DNA from: Clostridium sp. 1001275B_160808_H3
GTDB taxonomy: Bacteria > Bacillota > Clostridia > Clostridiales > Clostridiaceae
Direction of reading: 5' to 3'
DNA length: 64,000 bases
NCBI RefSeq assembly: GCF_015550425.1
Contig: NZ_JADNAT010000018.1
Span: 1 to 64,000 of the forward strand
Shown piece by piece: positions 8,948 through 18,091 of the stretch (position 1 is the stretch's first letter; each line of letters opens with the position of its first letter). A model generated the notes under the pieces. It was not told the DNA's origin. It worked only from the letters and a program-made list of their open reading frames with translations, and made no database searches. A program made the position numbers and the translations under genes.

Positions 8948-10249
8948 ATGAAAAAGGTCAAAATTGCTTTAATGGGGCTAGGCAATGTTGGACGCGGCGT
9001 CTGGATGATATTAAATTCAAACAAAGAAGAAATTATGAAAAGATCAGGTTACGAGGTAGAGGTAGCAAAAATATTAGTTAGAGATTTAGAAAAAGATAGA
9101 TCTATAGATATACCTAAAGAACTTCTAACAACAGATTTTAATGAAATTATTAATGATGATTCAATTAAAATTGTAGTAGAAGTAATGGGTGGAATTGAAC
9201 CAGCTAGAGAATATATGATAGAATCTATGAAAAGAAAAAAACATATTGTTACGGCAAATAAAATGCTTTTAGCTACTGGTGGGGATGAGCTTTTTGAAAA
9301 AGCTGATAGTGAAGGTGTTATGTTTAACTATGAAGCTAGCGTTGCAGGTGGAATTCCAATAATAAATGGAATAAATGAGAGCTTAACAGCTAATAAAGTA
9401 GAAAGGCTATATGGAGTAGTAAATGGAACAACTAATTATATATTAACAAAAATGGAATTTGATAATTTAAGTTTTGATGAAGCTTTACATCAGGCTCAAG
9501 AAATGGGATATGCTGAAGCAGATCCAACATCAGATATTGAAGGATTTGATTCTCAATATAAATTAGCCATATTATCCTCTCTTGCATTTGGAACTAAAAT
9601 AGAAGTTGAAAATGTATATAGAGAAGGAATAACAAATATTGAATCAATAGATATACAGTATGCTAGGGAATTCAAAAAGGTAATAAAATTATTGGCTATA
9701 GTTAAAGATAATGATGGAAGGCTTGAACTAAGAGTGCATCCAACGATGATACCACAAAATCATCCCTTAGCAAATGTTTACGATTCTTTTAATGCAATTT
9801 TTATAAAAGGAAATGCTGTAGGAGACTTAATGTTTTATGGTAGAGGTGCTGGAGACTTACCAACAGGAAGTGCAGTAGTATCTGATATTGTATCAATATT
9901 AAGAAGTAATATCGATATAGACAACCTAAATCCAGTAGTGAAAAATAATTTGTGGGATAAAGAAATCGGGAGTATAAGAGAGATAACAAGTAAATATTAT
10001 ATAAGGCTAACAGTAGAAGATAGACCAGGTGTTTTAGGTGAAATAACTTCAGTATTTGGTGGGATGAATGTCAGCTTACTTTCAGTTATACAAAAAGGAA
10101 TAGATAATGATAATGAAAATAAGGTTACTTTAGTTTTAGTTACACATTATACTAAGGAAGAAAATATAATTGAATCTATAGATAGTATATGCAAATTGAA
10201 CTCTGTGTATAAGATTAATAATTTAATAAGAATAGAAGAATTTAATTAA
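8948..10249 (+). CDS. hom: Homoserine dehydrogenase
   Basis: Reduces aspartate semialdehyde to homoserine, branch point to threonine and methionine. The 433-residue protein has the N-terminal NAD(P) motif GLGNVGRGVW, the catalytic core with GVVNGTTNYILT and EMGYAEADPTSDIEG, and a C-terminal ACT domain (about residues 350-430, RLTVEDRPGVLGEITSVFG) expected to sense threonine. It stands alone here, flanked by terminators, without thrC or thrB. metA, which uses its product, is in this window at 31.6 kb. RBS AAGGGGG precedes ATG 8948. Confidence 0.96.
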   Translation: MKKVKIALMGLGNVGRGVWMILNSNKEEIMKRSGYEVEVAKILVRDLEKDRSIDIPKELLTTDFNEIINDDSIKIVVEVMGGIEPAREYMIESMKRKKHIVTANKMLLATGGDELFEKADSEGVMFNYEASVAGGIPIINGINESLTANKVERLYGVVNGTTNYILTKMEFDNLSFDEALHQAQEMGYAEADPTSDIEGFDSQYKLAILSSLAFGTKIEVENVYREGITNIESIDIQYAREFKKVIKLLAIVKDNDGRLELRVHPTMIPQNHPLANVYDSFNAIFIKGNAVGDLMFYGRGAGDLPTGSAVVSDIVSILRSNIDIDNLNPVVKNNLWDKEIGSIREITSKYYIRLTVEDRPGVLGEITSVFGGMNVSLLSVIQKGIDNDNENKVTLVLVTHYTKEENIIESIDSICKLNSVYKINNLIRIEEFN

Positions 10250-10263
10250 TAATTATAGAATTT

Positions 10264-10314
10264 AGGAGAGAAAATATATTAGTTAATATATTTTATAATC
10301 TCCTTTATTTTTTT
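10264..10314 (+). terminator. Terminator after hom
   Basis: Two-part stem: AGGAGA (10264-10269) with TCTCCT (10299-10304), and inner AAAATATATTA (10271-10281) with TAATATATTTT (10284-10294), then a T-rich tract. Confidence 0.85.
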
Positions 10315-10412
10315 ATTTATAAATAGATAATAATTACTTGTATATAATAAGTTGTACTGATATTATTTAAGGATTATAATAGTAGAAAATAATAAAAACA
10401 AGAGGTAAACAT

Positions 10413-10727
10413 ATGAGTAATATAAAATCAATTAATAATGAGCAAGCTCAAAAGTTAATTAAAGATAAAAAAGATTTATTAATATTAGATGTAAGAAGAC
10501 CAAATGAATTTAAGGAATCAAAGATAATAAATTCTATAAATATACCTGTAGATGAACTAGAGTGGGAACTAGATGAGATAGAAGGATATAAAGATAAGCC
10601 TATTTTAGTTTATTGCAAGGTAGGAATGAGAAGTAGTGTTGCTTGCTCTATATTAGAGGAAGAAGGATTTAGTAATTTATATAATTTAAGAGGAGGGATT
10701 TTAGATTATACAGGAGAAATCGAGTAG
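10413..10727 (+). CDS. Rhodanese-like domain protein
   Basis: A single-domain, 104-residue cytoplasmic sulfurtransferase fold (PspE/GlpE-like). It has the LILDVRRPNEFKESKI start of the domain and the active-site loop VYCKVGMRSS with the persulfide-forming Cys. The six-residue loop size fits sulfur, not phosphate, substrates, but the physiological donor and acceptor are unknown. AGAGGT precedes ATG 10413. Monocistronic between hom and the infC leader. Confidence 0.92.
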   Translation: MSNIKSINNEQAQKLIKDKKDLLILDVRRPNEFKESKIINSINIPVDELEWELDEIEGYKDKPILVYCKVGMRSSVACSILEEEGFSNLYNLRGGILDYTGEIE

Positions 10728-10884
10728 TATAGATTATAATTGCATTAAAAGAAGATAATATGGTTATTATCAGATGTTATGTAAATTTATACGGAAAAAT
10801 AAATACATAAAGTGCTATATAAAAATAAAAAGTTATATAGTATAATATATGATATAATTGTAAATAATAAATAATGTAAAAAGA

Positions 10885-10913
10885 TTGACACGATAAAAAA
10901 AGAATGATAGAAT
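10885..10913 (+). promoter_or_regulatory. Promoter of the infC-rpmI-rplT operon
   Basis: Exact TTGACA (10885-10890), 17-nt spacer, TAGAAT (10908-10913). Transcription should start near 10920, leaving a leader of about 170 nt. Confidence 0.85.
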
Positions 10914-10919
10914 AAGTAA

Positions 10920-11091
10920 TGGATTTAAGAAGAAACTGCCGTTTCTCACCTTACGGCAATGCTTAGTAGGGTAATGTAGTTTGTAATAATTTCTAGTTAT
11001 TTTAACTAGTTTTTTATAAGTACTAGAGGGCGGCATAATATGTCCTCTATTTTTGTTGTGTTTGTATTTAAAATTTTGGAGGTGACTTGGT
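10920..11091 (+). promoter_or_regulatory. infC-rpmI-rplT leader RNA with attenuator hairpins (L20-leader-like)
   Basis: The leader can fold GAAAC/GTTTC or alternatively TGCCG/CGGCA around 10930-10954, followed by a complete intrinsic terminator CTAGTTA (10993-10999) / TAACTAG (11003-11009) with six T, and a second TAGAGG / CCTCTA hairpin with a T run (about 11023-11055). A GGCGGCA segment inside the second hairpin could pair with the upstream TGCCG, giving competing folds. In Bacillus subtilis the equivalent leader is attenuated by excess L20 protein. Assignment to that Rfam family is inference from position and architecture. Confidence 0.7.
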
Positions 11092-11604
11092 ATAAGTAAG
11101 GATTTTACTTGTAATGAAAATATAAGAGTTAAGGAAGTTAGAGTGATTGATTCAGAAGGAAATCAATTAGGTGTACTTCAAACAAAGGAAGCTCAAAGAA
11201 TTGCTGATGAGAAAGAATTAGATTTAGTTATGATTTCTCCAAATGCTAATCCACCAGTATGTAAAATAATGGATTTAGGTAAGTATATTTATGAGCAATC
11301 AAAGAAAGAAAAAGAAGCTAAGAAAAAGCAAAAAGTAACTACTCTTAAAGAAATAAGATGTAGTCTTACAATTGAAGAAAATGATATTGCAATAAAAGCA
11401 AAGAATGCTAGAAAGTTTTTATTAGACGGGGATAAAGTTAAAATCACTGTTAGATTTAAAGGAAGAGAAGCACAATTAGGACATATTGGACAAAAAATAT
11501 TAGATAACTTTGTTTCTAAATTAGAAGACGTTTGTGTTGTTGAAAAGCCTGCTAAGCATGAAGGTAGAAATATGACAATGGTTTTAGGCCCTAAAAAAGC
11601 GTAA
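11092..11604 (+). CDS. infC: Translation initiation factor IF-3, AUA start codon
   Basis: IF-3 binds the 30S subunit and checks initiator tRNA and start codon. The conserved N-terminus [20 protein letters not shown] is encoded upstream of any ATG/GTG that could give a full-length protein. The frame opens at ATA 11092 exactly 6 nt after a perfect GGAGGTGA (11078-11085). That gives 170 residues, the usual IF-3 length; starting at GTG 11143 would cut off 17 conserved residues. A rare start codon on infC is a known autoregulatory device because IF-3 discriminates against it. The C-terminal domain ([18 protein letters not shown] onward) is complete. Confidence 0.95.
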   Translation: MSKDFTCNENIRVKEVRVIDSEGNQLGVLQTKEAQRIADEKELDLVMISPNANPPVCKIMDLGKYIYEQSKKEKEAKKKQKVTTLKEIRCSLTIEENDIAIKAKNARKFLLDGDKVKITVRFKGREAQLGHIGQKILDNFVSKLEDVCVVEKPAKHEGRNMTMVLGPKKA

Positions 11605-11624
11605 CTTGAGAGGAGATAAGTATC

Positions 11625-11822
11625 ATGCCAAAAATGAAAACCCACAGAGGTGCAGCAAAGAGATTTAAGAAAACTGGAACTGGAAAATTAAAAAGAGCTA
11701 AGGCTTTTAAGAGTCATATATTAACAAAGAAAAGTTCTAAGAGAAAGAGAAACTTAAGAAAAAGTGCTTATGTTTCAACTACTCAAGAAAAAGCAATGAA
11801 GAAATTATTACCATACCTATAA
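11625..11822 (+). CDS. rpmI: 50S ribosomal protein L35
   Basis: 65-residue, very basic protein starting [18 protein letters not shown], the diagnostic N-terminus of bL35, and complete to KKLLPYL. RBS GAGAGGAG precedes ATG 11625. It lies 20 nt after infC and 26 nt before rplT in the universal infC-rpmI-rplT order. Confidence 0.98.
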   Translation: MPKMKTHRGAAKRFKKTGTGKLKRAKAFKSHILTKKSSKRKRNLRKSAYVSTTQEKAMKKLLPYL

Positions 11823-11848
11823 TATAGAGGTTTTTAGGAGGATTAAAC

Positions 11849-12205
11849 ATGGCTAGAGTTAAAAGAGCGGTAAATGCTCGTAAGAATCATAAAAAAGTAT
11901 TAAAGCTTGCAAAAGGTTACTACGGTGGAAAAAGCAGATTATTTAAAACTGCTAATGAATCAGTAATAAGAGCTTTAAGAAATGCTTATGTTGGAAGAAG
12001 ATTAAAGAAAAGAGATTTTAGAAGACTTTGGATAGCAAGAATTAATGCTGCTTCAAGAATGAATGGACTTTCATATTCAAAATTCATGAACGGAATTAAA
12101 TTAGCTGGAATTGATATGAACAGAAAAATGTTATCAGAAATAGCTATAAACGATCCAAAAGCTTTTGCAGATTTAGTTGAATTAGCAAAAAGCTCAATTA
12201 AATAG
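11849..12205 (+). CDS. rplT: 50S ribosomal protein L20
   Basis: 118-residue bL20 with the basic N-terminal extension [24 protein letters not shown] and the globular [11 protein letters not shown] region that binds 23S rRNA. In Firmicutes this protein also binds its own operon leader and promotes attenuation. RBS AGGAGG precedes ATG 11849; a terminator follows. Confidence 0.98.
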   Translation: MARVKRAVNARKNHKKVLKLAKGYYGGKSRLFKTANESVIRALRNAYVGRRLKKRDFRRLWIARINAASRMNGLSYSKFMNGIKLAGIDMNRKMLSEIAINDPKAFADLVELAKSSIK

Positions 12206-12216
12206 TTTATACTATT

Positions 12217-12256
12217 AAAAAACACCTTAAAATAAAAATTTTAAGGTGTTTTTTTA
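12217..12256 (+). terminator. Terminator of infC-rpmI-rplT
   Basis: Stem AAAACACCTTAAAAT / ATTTTAAGGTGTTTT with a 4-nt loop and a seven-T run. Confidence 0.92.
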
Positions 12257-12425
12257 TTATAATCATGATAGTTATTAATTTAATGAATCAAAATGGAAAA
12301 TTTGGGAAGAATATAAAAGTAAATTTGCATCATAAAATTAAATAAAAAGTATAATTAACAAAATTTAAATATTAATTATATAATAGATATAAGATTTGCA
12401 AACTTTTAAAAAAGAGGGGATCAAC

Positions 12426-13352
12426 ATGAAAATAGGATTGGTATTGTCTGGAGGGGGAGGAAAAGGAGCATATGAGCTTGGGGTTTGGAAGGCATTAAAT
12501 GAACTTAGGATTGATAAATACATAGAAGTATTTTCTGGAACATCAATTGGAGCTTTTAATGCAGTATTATTTGCACAAAATAATATAAAAGATGCAGAAG
12601 CACTATGGGAGGAAGTAACTATAGATAAGCTTATTCCTATTAGTAAATTTGAATTACTTAAAAAAGGAGTTGGACTCATACTTGGTGGGAAAAATCTAAA
12701 TATAGCCAAAAAATATATGAGTCAAAAGATAGAAGAAGGCGCAGTTTCAAAAGATGGAGCAAAAGAGATAATAAATAAGTATTTAGATATAAGCTTAATG
12801 AAAAGTAATAACAAGATTTGCTATGCGGCTTGTACTGAATTACCAGACTTTAAAGTGAAATATTTTAAAATAAATGATTTTACAGAAGATATAGGAAAAG
12901 AAATTGTTATAGCATCAGCATCTTTACCTTTAATATATGAACCAACCGAATTGTTTGGATGTAAATATATAGATGGAGGTATTTCGGATAATACACCTAT
13001 CCAGCCTGTTTATGGCGAAGGTTGCGATATAATAATTGTAGTAATGTTGTCAAAAGAAGCAAGGATTGATAGATCATTATATCCAAATACAAAGATTATA
13101 GAAATATATCCAAGGAATTTAAATGAAAGTGTGATAAATGGCACTTTGAATTTAGATGATTCAGCAAAGAAGAATAGGATAAAAGAAGGATATGAAGATA
13201 CAATATCACTTTTAGAGCCTATAATGAAGATGACTGAATTTAAGAATAGGATAGAAGAAGAAAGAGCTTTTCCAAAGTTATTTAAAATATATAATTTTTT
13301 AAAAGATCTATTTAAATCTAATAAAGAAGATGATATAAGCATAAGTTCATAA
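12426..13352 (+). CDS. Patatin-like phospholipase
   Basis: A 308-residue serine lipase/acyl hydrolase of the RssA/YlbK group. The oxyanion-hole motif SGGGGKGAYELG spans residues 8-19, the nucleophile Ser40 is in GTSIG, and the dyad Asp is in YIDGGISDN at about residue 180, so the catalytic set is complete. There is no signal peptide, so it is cytoplasmic or membrane-associated. Start at ATG 12426 behind GAGGGG; an in-frame ATG 30 nt upstream has no ribosome site. Substrate unknown. Confidence 0.9.
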   Translation: MKIGLVLSGGGGKGAYELGVWKALNELRIDKYIEVFSGTSIGAFNAVLFAQNNIKDAEALWEEVTIDKLIPISKFELLKKGVGLILGGKNLNIAKKYMSQKIEEGAVSKDGAKEIINKYLDISLMKSNNKICYAACTELPDFKVKYFKINDFTEDIGKEIVIASASLPLIYEPTELFGCKYIDGGISDNTPIQPVYGEGCDIIIVVMLSKEARIDRSLYPNTKIIEIYPRNLNESVINGTLNLDDSAKKNRIKEGYEDTISLLEPIMKMTEFKNRIEEERAFPKLFKIYNFLKDLFKSNKEDDISISS

Positions 13353-13356
13353 ACTA

Positions 13357-13387
13357 AAAAACTGAGATTATTACTCTCAGTTTTTTT
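13357..13387. terminator. Terminator between the patatin gene and the convergent hydrolase-like gene
   Basis: AAAACTGAGA (13357-13366) / TCTCAGTTTT (13375-13384) with T run. The stop codon of the minus-strand gene touches its edge. Confidence 0.88.
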
Positions 13388-13941
13388 CAATACATCAAAT
13401 TAGAATATTTGCTATTATATTCATAAGCTAATCCTTCATATATGAACTCTTTATGAGTTATATTAAGTAAATCACTTGGTTTTGTTAACCCAGGAATTTT
13501 ATCAGAGTCATAAATATTACTTTTTATTAAAAGATGTGATATAAACTCAGAACAAAAATAGTGATTATTTCTTTTAATTGGTTTTTGAATAGCAACACCT
13601 ATTAATCCTAATAAGCTATACTTATATTTTTTTTGTTCTTTTAAAAAGCTTTCTAATTCTTCATTTAATAATTTATATTGTTCATCATCTATGCTAATCT
13701 TATAAATAACACATTTACTATTTTCAAATCTTTTATAAACACCATCTTTTAAGTCTTCTTCAACTAATCCTCCTATAAAAGGAATTTGAGGGAAAACTCG
13801 TCCAAATGAATACATTTTTTTGAATGAATTATCAAAGCTTAAGGAAACATGTACATATGGATCTTTTGTATAATAATTAATACATTTTGAAAGTAGTGTT
13901 CCAGTATTTGAAAAGACTAAATAAATATCTCTATTTTTCAT
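13387..13941 (-). CDS. Permuted NlpC/P60 (YiiX-like) cysteine hydrolase-fold protein
   Basis: 184-residue protein. The N-terminal half has YTKDPYVHVSLSFDN with a candidate catalytic His, and the C-terminal half has NHYFCSEFISHLL with a candidate nucleophile Cys. His-before-Cys order is that of the circularly permuted papain-like family (YiiX/YycO group), which act on lipids or peptides. No signal peptide. A GGGGGATG ribosome site precedes ATG 13941. Function is inferred from fold only; I know the family loosely and cannot give a substrate. Confidence 0.65.
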   Translation of the reverse strand: MKNRDIYLVFSNTGTLLSKCINYYTKDPYVHVSLSFDNSFKKMYSFGRVFPQIPFIGGLVEEDLKDGVYKRFENSKCVIYKISIDDEQYKLLNEELESFLKEQKKYKYSLLGLIGVAIQKPIKRNNHYFCSEFISHLLIKSNIYDSDKIPGLTKPSDLLNITHKEFIYEGLAYEYNSKYSNLMY

Positions 13942-14279
13942 TTTGTAAAATCATCCCCCGAATAAATATTAAATAATAAATAATAAGCAAAATAAAAGCG
14001 TAAAATAAGTTGGTTAAATAAATATATATAAATTATATAGTATAAAGCTTAATTTATCCTTAAGAAAATATAAAAATATATAAAGTTTATTGTAATTATT
14101 AATAAATAATAAGCTAAGGTTTAAAAATTGCTAATAAAACTTGTTAGAAAGTAAATATGATACAATAAATATAATAATATTTGCTAAAATAATATAAACT
14201 AGAAATATATCAAAGAGCAAGTTATTATAATTTATAAATGGGATTTTTACAACAGGATTTTAAGGCGAGAGGTGATTAT
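13942..14279. other. AT-rich divergent intergenic region
   Basis: About 340 bases between the minus-strand hydrolase-like gene and the plus-strand helicase gene. I see no gene, hairpin or clear promoter pair. The helicase frame can be extended back to ATG 14238 but no ribosome site supports that. Confidence 0.5.
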
Positions 14280-16037
14280 GTGAAAAAGAATGCAATGCAA
14301 AGAGAGTTTAAAAAGTTAAAATCGCAGATTAATCAAATAGAGGAAATAGCTCATAACTCGAAAGTAGGTGCTTTAATTGAACAAGAATCTTCTTTAAGGA
14401 AAAAGATAAGACTTCTTAAAGATATGGAAAGTGAAGGATTTAAGGATTTTTCAAGTATAAATGAAAGATATGAGGAGCTTTTAGAGTATATATCTAAGCG
14501 ATTATTAGATGATTATAATAAAAAGAATAATACAGATTTTGATTTCTACCAAGTAATAAGGGGAAATTATAATAGCTTTATAAATTCAGGGTTTATGTCT
14601 GTATTAACAAGACAGCATATTCCTAAGTTAATTTCTAAGGAGTTTGAAGAAAACTTCCCAGACAATCCCAAAGATGAATATAGGTTAGCAAGAAATATTA
14701 AGAGAAAGATATATATACACCTAGGTGAAACCAATACTGGTAAAACTTATACGGCGATGGAAAGATTAAAAGTAGCAAAAAATGGAGTTTATTTATCTCC
14801 TCTTAGAATTCTTGCATTAGAAAACTATGAAAAATTAAATAATAGTGGAGTTATTTGTAACTTGTTAACAGGAGAGGAAGAAATATTAAAAGAAGGAGCT
14901 ACTCATACATCTTGTACAATAGAAAAAGTAGATTTAAAAAAAGAATATGATATAGCTATTATAGATGAAATTCAAATGATAGATGATTCGCAAAGAGGAG
15001 CTGCTTGGACAAGAGCCTTACTTGGACTTAGATGTAATGAAATTCATATTTGTGGTGCATTGAATGCAAAGAGAATAGTTGAAAAGATAATCAAAGATTG
15101 TAATGATGATTATGAATTTAAAGAATATAAAAGAAGTATTCCATTAGAAATTCAAGAAAGTAATTTTAATTACAATCATGCAGAAGAAGGAGATGCAATA
15201 GTTGTATTTTCTAAGAAAAAAGTATTACAAATAGCAGAGCAATATTCAGATATGGGAATAAAAGCTAGTATAATATATGGAGATTTACCACCAGAGGTAA
15301 GAAGAAAACAATATGATATGTTTATTAATAAGGAAAATAAAGTTCTTATAACAACAGATGCTATAGGAATGGGAGTTAATTTACCTATAAAAAGAATAAT
15401 ATTTTTAGATATACAAAAATTTGATGGAGAGGAAATTAGGTATCTTACTTCACAAGAAGTAAAACAAGTTGCAGGCAGAGCAGGAAGAAAAGGAATTTAT
15501 GAAGTTGGCTATGTTGCTACAGTAAGAGATAATCAAAAGTTTATAAAAGAAAAGCTTGAAGAAAATGATAAAATAATAAATGCAGCTGTTTTAGGACCAT
15601 CAGAAGCTATTTTAAACATTAAAAATCTTCCACTAAATGAAAAACTAGCTTTATGGGCAACAAGAGAAGAATCAATAGATTATTATAGAAAAATGGATAT
15701 AAATGAATATTTAATTATATTAGATAGTATTAAAAAATATAAATTGAAGGAAGAAATACAATGGGAATTATTAAAAATACCATTCGATATATCAAAAGAT
15801 GAGCTTATGAATTCATTTTTAGATTATGTTGAGGAATTATTTGTGTTGAAAAATAAAGTAATAAGTAGACCTCAATGTTTTAGGGGAAATTTAGATGAGC
15901 TTGAATGCTATTATCAAAGGATAAATATGTACTATTCATTTTGCAAGGTATTTAATTTAGAATTTGATTTCAAATGGATTCATGAGGAAAGACTTAAGGT
16001 AAGTGAAGATATTAATGAAATATTGATAAGAATTTAA
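14280..16037 (+). CDS. SUV3-like DExH RNA helicase
   Basis: A 585-residue superfamily 2 helicase. Walker A is HLGETNTGKTYTAME, motif Ia is YLSPLRILALENYE, motif II is IIDEIQM in place of DEAD/DEAH, and motifs V-VI are TDAIGMGVNLP and QVAGRAGRKG. These wordings match the SUV3 family (mitochondrial degradosome helicase and scattered bacterial homologues). About 140 residues of coiled, charged sequence precede the core. I choose GTG 14280, directly after GAGAGGTGAT; ATG 14238 would add 14 residues. It stands as a single gene with its own terminator. RNA unwinding or decay is inferred. Confidence 0.8.
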   Translation: MKKNAMQREFKKLKSQINQIEEIAHNSKVGALIEQESSLRKKIRLLKDMESEGFKDFSSINERYEELLEYISKRLLDDYNKKNNTDFDFYQVIRGNYNSFINSGFMSVLTRQHIPKLISKEFEENFPDNPKDEYRLARNIKRKIYIHLGETNTGKTYTAMERLKVAKNGVYLSPLRILALENYEKLNNSGVICNLLTGEEEILKEGATHTSCTIEKVDLKKEYDIAIIDEIQMIDDSQRGAAWTRALLGLRCNEIHICGALNAKRIVEKIIKDCNDDYEFKEYKRSIPLEIQESNFNYNHAEEGDAIVVFSKKKVLQIAEQYSDMGIKASIIYGDLPPEVRRKQYDMFINKENKVLITTDAIGMGVNLPIKRIIFLDIQKFDGEEIRYLTSQEVKQVAGRAGRKGIYEVGYVATVRDNQKFIKEKLEENDKIINAAVLGPSEAILNIKNLPLNEKLALWATREESIDYYRKMDINEYLIILDSIKKYKLKEEIQWELLKIPFDISKDELMNSFLDYVEELFVLKNKVISRPQCFRGNLDELECYYQRINMYYSFCKVFNLEFDFKWIHEERLKVSEDINEILIRI

Positions 16038-16042
16038 GTACT

Positions 16043-16082
16043 AAGAAGATAGATGAGAAAAAATTTCAACTATCTTCTTTTT
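16043..16082 (+). terminator. Terminator after the SUV3-like helicase gene
   Basis: AAGAAGATAG (16043-16052) / CTATCTTCTT (16070-16079) with a 17-nt loop and T-rich tail. Confidence 0.8.
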
Positions 16083-16140
16083 ATGTTTAAATTAAGTTGC
16101 TATCTTATTTTTATGTTTAAATTAAGTTGCTATCTTATTT
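16081..16140. repeat. Perfect 30-bp tandem duplication at the 3' end of the MATE gene
   Basis: 16081-16110 and 16111-16140 are identical. Each unit contains the antisense of the last codons (K-I-A-T-stop) of the MATE gene, so the gene end plus flank has been copied once outside the frame. The active stop is the inner TAA at 16124-16122. Confidence 0.95.
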
Positions 16141-17438
16141 CTTCTTAATAATAAATATAAAGATAATAAAAGACAAATCAATTCTGAAATTAAAGTTGCA
16201 ATCCATATTCCAGTATCACCAAAATAAAATGATAAGGAAAATAAAGATAAGGAAATAAAAATAAGTCCTCTAGATATAGATATCATAGTTGCTTTAAATG
16301 CTTCCTCTATAGAAGCAAAATATCCAGAAATTAATACATTAAAGCCAAGAACTAAAAATGCGCAAGAAAATAAACGAAATGCTGAAATTGAATATGTAAA
16401 TAAAGATGATGAAGAATTCTTTATAAATATATAAACAATTTCTTTAGCAAAAACCATGCAAATTATAAATATTGCAGCAGATGATATAGAAATAGCTTTT
16501 ATGCTCATTTTTATTAATTTTTTTATTGTTTTAAATTCTTCTTTTCCATAATAATAACTACACAATGGTTGTATTCCTTGTGTTATTGCTATCATAGTCA
16601 TTATTACTAAAGTATTTACGTAACAAATTATACTATATGTAACGATTCCATTTTCTCCTATATATTTCAATATAGTTTGATTAAAAAGAAGTATAACAAT
16701 ACCAGAAGTAAGTTCTGTTATTGCATCTGGAAATCCAATAGATAATATTCTTTTTAGGTATTTTACTTTAAACTTGAATTTAGTTAAACTTAGTTTAGAT
16801 TTTTTACTCATAAAATGTGATAAAAAGAATATAAAAGATACTCCTTGAGAAATAATAGTCGCATATGCAGCACCCTTAATACCAAAATCTAAGACAATAA
16901 CAAATAAAAAGTCCAATATTATATTAGTAAACGCAGAAATAATCATACCTATTATTGCAAGATAAGGATAGCCATCAGCTTTTGTTAATACTTCTAAACA
17001 ATAAGAAATTATGAAAAATCCATTGAAGCTTATAATTATTTTTAAATAATCTTTTACTAGATTGAGAGTATTTTCAGTAGCGCCTAGGAATAAAGATATC
17101 TTATCTAAATTTAATAAGCATATTAAAGTTATAAGTAGTGATACAGTAAGCATACAAAATAAATTAAAAGAAAAAAACTCATTGGCCTTTTTAATATTAT
17201 TTTTTCCAATATAAATAGAAATTATGGTGGAAACTCCAGTTGAAAATAACATAGAAATTGCAAATATAAAGTTTATAAAAGGCATTGCTATATTCACTGC
17301 TGCAAGGGCAGTTTCTCCAACACCTCTACTAACAAAAATACCATCTACCATTGTATATAATGAAAATATCCACATTGCAGTAACTGATGGAACTAAGTAC
17401 TTAAAAAATTGTCTTTTTAAAGATAGATTGCTATCCAT
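16122..17438 (-). CDS. MATE family efflux transporter
   Basis: 438-residue integral membrane protein with about twelve hydrophobic segments in two similar halves, the usual MATE layout, and the N-terminal FLKYLVPSV-like and GVGETALAAVNIAMPF segments of the family. It would export cationic drugs or metabolites in exchange for Na+ or H+. AAAGGAGAGTC precedes ATG 17438. Its last codons are involved in a tandem duplication. No regulator next to it. Confidence 0.92.
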   Translation of the reverse strand: MDSNLSLKRQFFKYLVPSVTAMWIFSLYTMVDGIFVSRGVGETALAAVNIAMPFINFIFAISMLFSTGVSTIISIYIGKNNIKKANEFFSFNLFCMLTVSLLITLICLLNLDKISLFLGATENTLNLVKDYLKIIISFNGFFIISYCLEVLTKADGYPYLAIIGMIISAFTNIILDFLFVIVLDFGIKGAAYATIISQGVSFIFFLSHFMSKKSKLSLTKFKFKVKYLKRILSIGFPDAITELTSGIVILLFNQTILKYIGENGIVTYSIICYVNTLVIMTMIAITQGIQPLCSYYYGKEEFKTIKKLIKMSIKAISISSAAIFIICMVFAKEIVYIFIKNSSSSLFTYSISAFRLFSCAFLVLGFNVLISGYFASIEEAFKATMISISRGLIFISLSLFSLSFYFGDTGIWIATLISELICLLLSLYLLLRRNKIAT

Positions 17439-17601
17439 TTGACTCTCCTTTACTGTCTAATTATGATATAATATATAAACTAACATAAAGATTATATCTT
17501 TAATTAAATAATATTACAAATTGCTAGCATTTAATTAAGATTAGTCTTAGAATAGCTTAAGGAAGTAAAATAAAACTTTTAATGTTGAAAGGAAGATATA
17601 A

Positions 17602-18018
17602 ATGGTATATAAATTCAAATTTGATGAAAAAGAATATACTTTAGGAGAAGATAATTTAGAGTACTTTGCAAATGATGAAAATGAAGAACTAGAGGAAATT
17701 GATGCAGAAAAGGTATTGGAACTACTTTCAAATAGTGATGAAGTAGATTTTCAAAATGCATATTATGAAAGTTGTTGCAGTAATTGCAAAGCTGGAAAGG
17801 AAGAAAAAAAGAAGGTTTTTGACTTTTTAGAGTTCTATTTTTATGCATATGGAAAAGATAATAAATTTGTGACAAGTAGTATCGATAATGAGTACGGAAA
17901 AAAATCTTTCACTAGATTAAATAGAGAAGGAATAGTTGATAAAAGTTATTTAGTTACAGTTATAGTTTGTAAAAATTGTGGGACATATTCTGTGGAAATC
18001 GAAGAATTTGAGCTTTAA
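17602..18018 (+). CDS. DUF3785-like clostridial protein with paired CxxC motifs
   Basis: 138 residues, acidic at the N-terminus, with SCCSNCKAG near residue 55 and VCKNCG near residue 125. These four or five Cys probably bind one zinc. The overall pattern resembles the clostridial DUF3785 family as I remember it. No known function. AAAGGAAG ribosome site, monocistronic or followed by the 45-codon gene. Confidence 0.6.
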   Translation: MVYKFKFDEKEYTLGEDNLEYFANDENEELEEIDAEKVLELLSNSDEVDFQNAYYESCCSNCKAGKEEKKKVFDFLEFYFYAYGKDNKFVTSSIDNEYGKKSFTRLNREGIVDKSYLVTVIVCKNCGTYSVEIEEFEL

Positions 18019-18091
18019 TATATAAAGTAAAATATTTGATGTATTAAATTTTATTTAGGGTATAAAATACTTTTGAAAGGATGTGTTTTAT

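Noticed and set aside
10833-11036. 67-codon minus-strand frame in the infC leader
   Set aside because: Antisense of the attenuator region, no ribosome site; leader structure explains the sequence.
16122-17438. CRISPR or phase-variation repeat array near the MATE gene
   Set aside because: Only two adjacent 30-bp units without spacers; a simple duplication.
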